From contig DAIEPS010000142.1 in NCBI GenBank assembly GCA_027348305.1, positions 1 to 5,210 of the forward strand: 5,210 bases of DNA, in the 5' to 3' direction. A program made the translations under genes and the position numbers. Source of the stretch: Anaerolineaceae bacterium. GTDB taxonomy: Bacteria; Chloroflexota; Anaerolineae; Anaerolineales; Anaerolineaceae. Shown here piece after piece: positions 1-5,210 of this stretch. The notes beneath the pieces are model-generated. The model was not told the origin of the DNA and did no database searches. It worked only from the letters and a program-made list of their open reading frames with translations. Numbering within the stretch: position 1 is the first letter of the stretch; the number at the start of each line of letters is the position of its first letter.

Positions 1-348
1 GAAAACCTGGTGGGCTGCAAGATGGCCAAAGATGAAACCATCCACCCCGAGTGGCAGAACCTGGCCGCAGGCGACGAGATGAAGATGTGCGCCGGTGACT
101 TCGCTCCTCCCCCCTATATCGTCATCGAAACAATCCCCAACCAGGCAGTGATCTACGGCCATAAAGAAAACGATGCCTGGGTGGATGTCTGGCAGTTCGT
201 GCTCGTTCCACAGACGGACGGCACCACCCGGCTGATCACCCGCACCAGCACCAACATGACCGGCGGCATGTGGGAAGTCATCCGTCCGATCTCATTCACC
301 ATGGAACGCAAGATGCTGCTGACACTCAAACAATTATCAGAACAATGA
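1..348 (+). CDS. SRPBCC-fold family protein, 3' part only
   Basis: The reading frame is open from the first base of the window, so the gene begins upstream and only its last 115 residues are visible. The GTG at 10 is an internal codon and not a convincing start. The visible part has an N-L-V-G-C-K-M stretch, then H-P-E-W-Q, alternating beta-strand-like segments (around residues 38-52 and 60-83, with D-V-W-Q-F-V-L and T-T-R-L-I-T-R) and a C-terminal amphipathic helix starting near F-T-M-E-R-K-M. This pattern matches the end of small SRPBCC/polyketide-cyclase-like proteins, a helix-grip fold with a hydrophobic ligand cavity; such genes usually encode about 150-200 residues. No specific ligand or reaction can be inferred. 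The gene ends in TGA and is followed after 56 bp by a strong intrinsic terminator. It converges on the ribonuclease gene. The family assignment is by recognition of sequence style; function is unknown. Confidence 0.75.
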   Translation, partial: ENLVGCKMAKDETIHPEWQNLAAGDEMKMCAGDFAPPPYIVIETIPNQAVIYGHKENDAWVDVWQFVLVPQTDGTTRLITRTSTNMTGGMWEVIRPISFTMERKMLLTLKQLSEQ

Positions 349-404
349 TCTGACCAAAAAACAACGGGAGGTTTAAGCCTTCCGCTGGTTAATGAAATAA
401 GTTC

Positions 405-445
405 AAGGATCGGATTTCTAAAAAAAAGAAATCCGATCCTTTTTT
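405..445 (+). terminator. Intrinsic terminator of the SRPBCC gene
   Basis: A perfect 14-bp inverted repeat (405-418 with 428-441) encloses a 9-base loop of one T and eight A. The right arm runs straight into a T-tract (440-445). On the plus strand this is a textbook rho-independent terminator for the gene ending at 348. The last T bases overlap the stop codon of the minus-strand ribonuclease gene (444-446). Read on the minus strand, the same hairpin begins two bases after that stop, but what follows it (GAACTTATTTC) is only moderately T-rich, so termination in that direction would be weaker. Confidence 0.92.
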
Positions 446-1928
446 ACTTAACTTCGTTGAAATCAATGAAACCTTTATCCACATCCACACCGATGAGCTG
501 CACCTTGACCCGATCGCCCACATCAGGATGATTCAAGGTCTTCATCAGTTTGCCTTCAACCGGCAAAGTGATCAACCGCACCCAGGTGCCCTTTTCTGCA
601 GCACCGGTGATGATGGCGTCAAATTTTTCACCAATGCGATGTTCGAGCAGCATGGCATCTGCGGATTTTTCGACCTGTCTTTCGACCTTGTTTGCGGCAT
701 CCTCGGCCTGGGTGCAATGCAGCGCAATGGTCTGCAGTTCTTCAAGAGAATATGGCTGAGGTGTTTTGGCCAGCACCGCTTTCAACAGACGCTGGGTGAC
801 CAGGTCTGTGAAACGCCGGTTGGGCGCGGTCGAATGTCCGTAGTCTTTGACCGCCAGGCTGAAATGTCCCGGCAGGTTTCCATCAGGCGGGGTGGCAGTA
901 TATTCACCCGCCCCGAGCAGTTTGATCACTGAGAGGGAGAGATCCGAATAACGCAGAGGGTCGGCAGTACGCTGTTTCACCAGAAAAACTTCAAGCGCTT
1001 TGGCGTCTGGTACGGCAGGCAGTTGGTATTGGTGCCTCGCAGCGAGCTCCACAATGCGATCCCAGCGATCAGGGATGCTCACCACGCGGCGAATGGAGGG
1101 GAAGTTGTTGGCAGACAAGAAACGGGCAGTCACCCCATTGGCCACGATCATGAAGTTTTCCACTATTTCACGGGCGCGATTCTTGGTTTCAAATTCCATT
1201 GAAAGGATCTGATCGCCGCTGAAGACAGGCCGCGACTCTATTGTTTCCAAGCTCAAGGCACCGTGTTGGTGGCGGAATTCCTTCATTTTTTGTGCAATGG
1301 CATCTTGCAGTTTAATGTTTTCAGCCAGGCCCTTAACTGCGGCGGCTTTTTCGGGTATGGCGGCCTGTCCTTCCAACCAGGTTGCCACGCTGTTATAGGC
1401 CAGTTTGGCCTTGTTGTTTACCAGACCCGCGTAAACCGCGGATTCTTTTAGCGAACCATCTTCACCAACTGTCATTTCCACAATAATTGAAGTTCGATCC
1501 TCGTTGAAGTTGAGCGAAGTCAGTTGAGTGGATAATATTTCTGGAAGCATCGAAAAGATCTTACCGACGGTGTAAACTGTGGTGGTATTCTGCCGGGCAT
1601 GCGCATCAATTGCAGTGCCTTTTTTAACTTTGGCATCCACATCTGCAATGGCAACGTAGATCTTCGTAGTCTTATCTGCAAGCTGTTCGGCTACAGTGAG
1701 CTGATCCAGGTCCAGAGAATCGTCATCGTCTATCGAGCACCAAATCATGCTGCGCATATCACGTAAACCAGGCAATGCACTCATTTTGTGTTGATCTGAG
1801 GATGATTGAAGACCTTCCAGTTCGGCCAACACTTCCGGTGAGAAATCCGGGATCAACCCACGCTCAAGCATGACCCGGTGAGCGATAGCGGAAAGGATCT
1901 GTCGATGATTGTGACCATTTTCTGACAT
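444..1928 (-). CDS. RNase II-family (RNB domain) 3'-5' exoribonuclease, short form
   Basis: The 494-residue protein is a cytoplasmic RNB-domain enzyme expected to degrade RNA from the 3' end with Mg2+. The RNB core spans about residues 55-385. The metal-binding loop is at 65-77, with Asp67, Asp73 and Asp75 at the spacing of E. coli RNase II Asp201, Asp207 and Asp209; the position of Asp210 is Gln76. Further RNB marks are Y-V-A-I-A-D-V (91-97), M-L-P-E (127-130), S-L-N (138-140) and A-P-N-R-R-F-T-D (368-375), where Arg371 matches RNase II Arg500. Residues 434-494 look like a C-terminal S1/OB domain. The N-terminus is only about 55 residues, so the two cold-shock domains of RNase II/R are absent and the chain is well short of the 640-810 residues of the E. 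coli enzymes. This recalls the short RNase II-type protein of Deinococcus, but orthology is not shown. An AGGAG site at 1934-1938, five bases upstream, supports the ATG. The gene lies 32 bp after the phosphoesterase gene, probably cotranscribed. Confidence 0.93.
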   Translation of the reverse strand: MSENGHNHRQILSAIAHRVMLERGLIPDFSPEVLAELEGLQSSSDQHKMSALPGLRDMRSMIWCSIDDDDSLDLDQLTVAEQLADKTTKIYVAIADVDAKVKKGTAIDAHARQNTTTVYTVGKIFSMLPEILSTQLTSLNFNEDRTSIIVEMTVGEDGSLKESAVYAGLVNNKAKLAYNSVATWLEGQAAIPEKAAAVKGLAENIKLQDAIAQKMKEFRHQHGALSLETIESRPVFSGDQILSMEFETKNRAREIVENFMIVANGVTARFLSANNFPSIRRVVSIPDRWDRIVELAARHQYQLPAVPDAKALEVFLVKQRTADPLRYSDLSLSVIKLLGAGEYTATPPDGNLPGHFSLAVKDYGHSTAPNRRFTDLVTQRLLKAVLAKTPQPYSLEELQTIALHCTQAEDAANKVERQVEKSADAMLLEHRIGEKFDAIITGAAEKGTWVRLITLPVEGKLMKTLNHPDVGDRVKVQLIGVDVDKGFIDFNEVK

Positions 1929-1933
1929 GTGAA

Positions 1934-1938
1934 CTCCT
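1934..1938 (-). promoter_or_regulatory. Ribosome-binding site of the RNB ribonuclease gene
   Basis: On the minus strand AGGAG lies five bases before the ATG at 1928. It is the strongest Shine-Dalgarno match of the three minus-strand genes. It fixes the start and shows that the ribonuclease can be translated independently even if it is transcribed from the upstream phosphoesterase promoter. The 32-bp intergenic stretch is otherwise A/T-rich and holds no hairpin terminator. Confidence 0.8.
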
Positions 1939-1960
1939 ATATCTATTCTAATAAGTAAAG

Positions 1961-3391
1961 CTAAGTCCCTTCGATGGAAGCCGGACCCGGGGTGGGATCA
2001 ATCGGCAAGATCAGAGAAGGAAGCGGCGTCTGGTTGAAATCCAGATCATTAAGGATATCACCAAGTAGAGGGGAATTCTCACGGACTGTCGGCCTTGAAT
2101 CCGGTCTACCATCTGTCATGGGATCCAATCGCTGACTGTCAAGGAAGATATCTTCTATAAACTTCAAATAGGCATCGAAGCTTAAGGTTTGATGATCGAC
2201 ATAACCTTTTTTAGCGAAAGGACTGATCACCAACGCTGGAACCCTCAGGCCGTAACCGTTCGCATCCACGGAGGGTGGAACAACATGATCGTAAAAACCG
2301 CCCCAGTCATCCCATGCGAGCAGGATGACCGTGTTATCCCATTCAGAGCTTTGCATGATTTTGTTGATCAGATCGGTCACATAATTCTGCCCGGCAAGAA
2401 TGGAGGTGGCCGGATGGTCACTCACCCCATATTCAGGGATAATCCAAGATACCGCGGGCAATGACCCATTTTTTAATGACTCGAAAAACTCTTTTGTGGG
2501 TCTCACATGATTTAATTGAAGATCATCATGCACTGTCGTGAAATTGGGCAGCGGATTCATCACACTTGGAACATCCAGAGCGAGGGGCTGCTGGTTGCAA
2601 AACATCTGGTCGTTTTCACAATCAGGTTCGATCCCTTCGGTCAAGAAATACCCCCAACTGATGTTGTATTTATGCAGCAGATAAGTCATATCCGTCCAGG
2701 CGTAATCTTCCTTATTACCACCTGCAACAGCTTGTTTGGGATTGTTGATGTCGTTCTTGCAAGACATGGGGTCATCCGGGTTGGAACAAGTCGCTGACCA
2801 GCCTGAGACAAGAAAGAGGTGGGCAGGCAAACTCCATGACGCGCTGGGTTCAAACATACGGTCCTGCAAGACGAAATTTTGAGCATAAGCCCAGTAGTTT
2901 GGAATTTCGCGGGCGTCATGCCAACCCATGGCATCCGGCCCCTGTTCCTTGGAGGTGCAGCCCGGGGTTTTGGGATCAGCGCAGTAATTTTGCCGTCCAT
3001 CCATCACGGATTGGACAAACCCATCCATCTTGCCGCCGTTGATATCCGTGGTGGCAGCCGCCATGCCGTGCGGGCCGCCGTAATTAATATCGCTTGGGTC
3101 ATGAAAAGGTTTGATGCACTGCCCCGTCACGGGATCGTTGGAACACACCGTTGGCACCCCATTGACCATGGGAATCCCATCCGCACCGGGATAGGTGCCA
3201 AAATAATGGTCAAAGGACCGGTTTTCTTGCATGATTATGATGACATGCTTGATCTTTTGCCGAGCTTCCACCAATTTTGGTGGAACAGCCGTGGGAGTAT
3301 TTGAAGGCGAGACTGAAGGTTGGGTTCCACATGCCGACAAGATCATGAAAGAAATGACGAGAGTTAATCCAATTATTTTCGAATTTTTCAT
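1961..3391 (-). CDS. Secreted phosphoesterase lipoprotein (phospholipase C / acid phosphatase AcpA superfamily)
   Basis: This 476-residue protein belongs to the Phosphoesterase family (Pfam PF04185), which covers bacterial phospholipases C and AcpA-type acid phosphatases that cleave phosphate esters outside the cytoplasm. The N-terminus is a lipoprotein signal: Lys2 and Lys5, a hydrophobic core (6-18) and lipobox L-S-A-C with Cys21, then a Ser/Thr/Pro-rich linker to about 38. No twin-arginine signal is present, unlike many phospholipases C of this family. The catalytic domain starts with I-K-H-V-I-I-I-M-Q-E-N-R-S-F-D-H-Y-F-G (47-65), where Glu56 and Asn57 are expected metal ligands. S-L-P-A-H (187-191) probably carries the nucleophile, by analogy Ser187. 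S-D-H-P (324-327) and W-D-D-W-G-G-F-Y-D-H (360-369) supply further metal ligands. Eight cysteines outside the lipobox fall in four close pairs. The family ending R-P-T-V-R-E-N is present (433-439), so the chain looks complete; no extra C-terminal domains are present. Substrate is not determinable. GGGG five bases before the ATG is a modest ribosome-binding site. Confidence 0.92.
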   Translation of the reverse strand: MKNSKIIGLTLVISFMILSACGTQPSVSPSNTPTAVPPKLVEARQKIKHVIIIMQENRSFDHYFGTYPGADGIPMVNGVPTVCSNDPVTGQCIKPFHDPSDINYGGPHGMAAATTDINGGKMDGFVQSVMDGRQNYCADPKTPGCTSKEQGPDAMGWHDAREIPNYWAYAQNFVLQDRMFEPSASWSLPAHLFLVSGWSATCSNPDDPMSCKNDINNPKQAVAGGNKEDYAWTDMTYLLHKYNISWGYFLTEGIEPDCENDQMFCNQQPLALDVPSVMNPLPNFTTVHDDLQLNHVRPTKEFFESLKNGSLPAVSWIIPEYGVSDHPATSILAGQNYVTDLINKIMQSSEWDNTVILLAWDDWGGFYDHVVPPSVDANGYGLRVPALVISPFAKKGYVDHQTLSFDAYLKFIEDIFLDSQRLDPMTDGRPDSRPTVRENSPLLGDILNDLDFNQTPLPSLILPIDPTPGPASIEGT

Positions 3392-3407
3392 TTTTGCCCC
3401 AGGTCTT

Positions 3408-3450
3408 TATATATGACTGCATTAATCCTATTTCAATCCGGCAAAAAAAA
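3408..3450 (-). promoter_or_regulatory. Candidate sigma-70-type promoter of the phosphoesterase gene
   Basis: On the minus strand TTGAAA (3436-3431; five of six matches to TTGACA) is followed after 17 bases by TATATA (3413-3408), or after 19 bases by TATAAA (3411-3406). A run of eight T (3450-3443) lies just upstream of the -35 box, where an UP element would sit. The start would fall near 3400, giving a leader of only about ten bases that carries the GGGG ribosome-binding site. Position after the ettA terminator and just before the phosphoesterase gene supports it; the hexamer matches alone would not. Confidence 0.5.
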
Positions 3451-3465
3451 CAACTCCCTTGAACG

Positions 3466-3496
3466 AAAAACAGGCACCGAAAGGATCAGGTGCCTG
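3466..3496 (-). terminator. Intrinsic terminator of ettA
   Basis: CAGGCACC (3471-3478) and GGTGCCTG (3489-3496) form a perfect 8-bp, GC-rich stem with a 10-base loop. On the minus strand the stem is followed at once by five T (3470-3466). It begins 18 bases after the ettA stop codon. A second T8 run 15 bases further on (3450-3443) has no good hairpin before it and is better explained as part of the next promoter. The terminator separates ettA from the phosphoesterase-ribonuclease pair. Confidence 0.9.
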
Positions 3497-3514
3497 CTTA
3501 CAACTTTTGTGATA

Positions 3515-5191
3515 TTACGCAGTCAGTTTGCGATAGCGTACTCGATGCGGGGTATCCGCAGCGATGCCAAGACGCTTTTTGCGGTCGACTTCATAATCCG
3601 TCCAGTTGCCCGGCTGAAACCAGGCGGTGCTGTCGTCTTCAAAAGCCAGAATGTGTGTGGCAATGCGATCGAGGAACCAGCGGTCGTGCGAGACCACGAT
3701 GGCGCATCCGGCATAATTCTCGAGGGCTTCCTCCAACGAACGCAGGGTGTTGACATCCAGGTCGTTGGTCGGCTCATCCAGCAAGATGACGTTGCCCTGT
3801 TCCTTGAGCATCTTGGCCAGGTGCACGCGGTTGCGTTCGCCGCCTGAAAGAGTGCCAACTTTCTTCTGTTGGTCGGTGCCCTGGAAGTTAAAAGCGCTCA
3901 CATAAGCGCGTGAATTCTTCTTGACGCCACCCAGCATAATGTTCTCTTCACCGCCGGTGATCTCTTCCCAAACCGTTTTCTCGGGGTCGAGTGCGGCGCG
4001 GCTCTGATCCACGTAGGTCAGTTTGACCGTCTGTCCAATCTCCACGCTGCCGCTGTCGGGAGTCTCCTGGTTGGTGATCATGCGCAGCATGGTGGTCTTG
4101 CCGGCGCCGTTTGGGCCGATGACCCCCACGATGCTGCCTGCCGGGATACTGAGGTTCATGTGATCCAGCAGCAGATGGTCACCATAGCCTTTGGTGACAT
4201 CGGTAAATTCGATCACTTTGCCGCCCAAACGGGGTCCGGGTGGAATATAGATCTCGAGATTTTCACGGCGGTCTTCAGCTTCTTGGGAGAGCAGGTTTTC
4301 ATAAGCCGTGTAACGTGCCTTGCCTTTGGACTGGCGCGCCTTGGGCGACATGCGGATCCACTCCAGCTCGCGTTCGAGTGTCTTGATGCGTTTGCCTTCA
4401 GACTTCTCTTCACGGCGCAGTCGTTCTTCTTTTTGTTGAAGCCAGGAAGAATAATTTCCCTCCCAGGGGATGCCATAGCCTTTATCCAATTCAAGGATCC
4501 AGCCAGCCACGTTATCCAAAAAATAGCGGTCATGGGTCACCGCAATGACGGTACCCTTGTATTGCTGCAAGTGTTTTTCCAACCAGGCAACGGATTCGGC
4601 ATCCAGGTGGTTGGTAGGTTCATCCAGCAGCAGAATATCCGGTTCGGTCAGCAGCAGACGGGTCAGCGCCACACGGCGGCGTTCACCGCCCGAGAGGTTC
4701 TTAACCGGTGCCACGCCTGGCGGGCAGCGAAGGGCATCCATGGCCAGATCGAGGCGGCTTTGCAGCGTCCATCCGTCGTGCTTTTCGATCTCTTCCTGCA
4801 GTTTGGCCTGTTCTGCCAGCAGTGCATCAAAATCGGCATCCGGTTCGGCGAAAAGATTATTCACTTCATCGTAGCGTTTCATCACGTCCACCAGCGGCTG
4901 CACTGCTTCTTCCACCACCTGTTGGACTGTCTTGTTATCATCCAGAACCGGTTCCTGTTCGAGCATGCCGATAGAGTAACCGGGTGAGAAGACCATTTCA
5001 CCTGTATACCCGTCGTCCTTGCCAGCAATAATCTTGAGCAGGCTGGATTTACCAGCACCATTTAAACCCAGTACACCGATCTTGGCGCCATAATAGAAAC
5101 CCAACGAAATATCCCGCAGTACCTGCTTGTTATTGGGTTGGTAAACCCGGCCAACCTTGACCAATGAAAAAATGACTTGTTTATCGCTCAT
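3515..5191 (-). CDS. ettA: Energy-dependent translational throttle protein EttA (ABC-F ATPase)
   Basis: The 558-residue protein is an ABC-F factor, close to the 555 residues of E. coli EttA. EttA binds the ribosomal E site and couples entry into elongation to the ATP/ADP ratio. It has two ATPase domains and no membrane segment. Domain 1: Walker A at 42-49 (Lys48), an arm insertion near 95-140, signature L-S-G-G-E at 166-170, Walker B ending D190-E191, switch His220. The linker at about 245-320 is highly charged, with R-Q-S-K-G-K-A-R (286-293), as in the P-site tRNA-interaction motif of EttA. Domain 2: Walker A at 359-366 (Lys365), signature at 448-452, Walker B D472-E473, His502. Both catalytic glutamates are present, so both sites look active. 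The ending R-V-R-Y-R-K-L is EttA-like, and the specific linker and tail favour EttA over Uup or a resistance-type ABC-F. AGGTG (5196-5200), four bases before the ATG, supports the start. Any promoter lies beyond the window edge. Confidence 0.96.
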   Translation of the reverse strand: MSDKQVIFSLVKVGRVYQPNNKQVLRDISLGFYYGAKIGVLGLNGAGKSSLLKIIAGKDDGYTGEMVFSPGYSIGMLEQEPVLDDNKTVQQVVEEAVQPLVDVMKRYDEVNNLFAEPDADFDALLAEQAKLQEEIEKHDGWTLQSRLDLAMDALRCPPGVAPVKNLSGGERRRVALTRLLLTEPDILLLDEPTNHLDAESVAWLEKHLQQYKGTVIAVTHDRYFLDNVAGWILELDKGYGIPWEGNYSSWLQQKEERLRREEKSEGKRIKTLERELEWIRMSPKARQSKGKARYTAYENLLSQEAEDRRENLEIYIPPGPRLGGKVIEFTDVTKGYGDHLLLDHMNLSIPAGSIVGVIGPNGAGKTTMLRMITNQETPDSGSVEIGQTVKLTYVDQSRAALDPEKTVWEEITGGEENIMLGGVKKNSRAYVSAFNFQGTDQQKKVGTLSGGERNRVHLAKMLKEQGNVILLDEPTNDLDVNTLRSLEEALENYAGCAIVVSHDRWFLDRIATHILAFEDDSTAWFQPGNWTDYEVDRKKRLGIAADTPHRVRYRKLTA

Positions 5192-5210
5192 TCGACACCT
5201 AAACCGCCTT

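Noticed and set aside
364..388. An imperfect inverted repeat around GGTTTAAGCC upstream of the terminator.
   Set aside because: The stem is short with mismatches, and no T-tract follows. It is too weak to call as an operator or terminator.
528..932. A 134-codon plus-strand frame opposite the ribonuclease gene.
   Set aside because: It is a shadow of the RNB/S1 coding sequence. The residue pattern is random-looking and it overlaps another shadow frame at 550-759.
2879..3304. Overlapping plus- and minus-strand frames of 68-141 codons within the phosphoesterase gene.
   Set aside because: They sit over conserved catalytic segments of the phosphoesterase, with no ribosome-binding site or domain of their own that I can recognise.
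3443..3450. The T8 run (minus strand) considered as a second ettA terminator.
   Set aside because: Only a three-base-pair stem can form before it. The hairpin at 3471-3496 already serves as terminator, and its place just before the -35 box fits an A/T promoter tract better.
3413..3847. A 144-codon plus-strand frame overlapping the ettA 3' end and the intergenic gap.
   Set aside because: Most of it is antisense to ettA and it crosses the ettA terminator and the candidate promoter. No family is recognisable.
4160..4987. A 275-codon open frame on the plus strand, antisense to ettA.
   Set aside because: It lies wholly inside the highly conserved ettA gene, and its translation shows no domain. 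It is explained by the codon pattern of the opposite strand.
3515..5191. The ABC-F protein considered as an antibiotic-resistance factor or as Uup.
   Set aside because: Length, linker motif R-Q-S-K-G-K-A-R, the segment I-P-P-G-P-R-L-G and the tail all match EttA. No long resistance-type linker and no Uup-type C-terminal coiled coil is present.

Overview
The window holds four protein-coding genes and almost no spare DNA. Three genes lie on the minus strand: an EttA-type ABC-F translation factor (3515-5191), a secreted phosphoesterase lipoprotein (1961-3391) and an RNase II-family exoribonuclease (444-1928). The 3' end of a SRPBCC-fold gene (1-348) lies on the plus strand and runs convergently into the ribonuclease gene. 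I see no tRNA, rRNA, CRISPR array, insertion sequence, phage gene or long repeat.

The organism is a bacterium of medium GC, judged by eye. The lipoprotein has a Thr/Pro/Ser-rich linker just after its lipobox. The ribonuclease is a short form with a Ser-Ile-Asp...Asp-Leu-Asp-Gln active-site loop. The SRPBCC protein has an Asn-Leu-(Val)-Gly-Cys-Lys-Met stretch. From memory this combination fits the Chloroflexota (Anaerolineae), but it is a guess from protein style and not a demonstrated placement.

Layout in the minus direction: ettA enters from the right edge with a good ribosome-binding site at its start. It ends at a clear intrinsic terminator (8-bp stem plus T5). A new promoter-like region with an A/T tract follows in the 123-bp gap and can drive the phosphoesterase gene. 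The ribonuclease gene starts only 32 bp after the phosphoesterase stop with its own AGGAG site, so these two genes probably form a two-gene transcript. On the plus strand the SRPBCC gene ends at a strong intrinsic terminator (14-bp perfect stem) whose T-tract touches the stop codon of the ribonuclease gene.

Functionally this looks like ordinary chromosomal housekeeping and accessory DNA: translation control, extracellular phosphate-ester hydrolysis and RNA turnover. I found no convincing new system. The points most worth checking are the glutamine at an aspartate position of the ribonuclease active site, the four closely spaced cysteine pairs of the phosphoesterase, and the shared terminator between the convergent genes.
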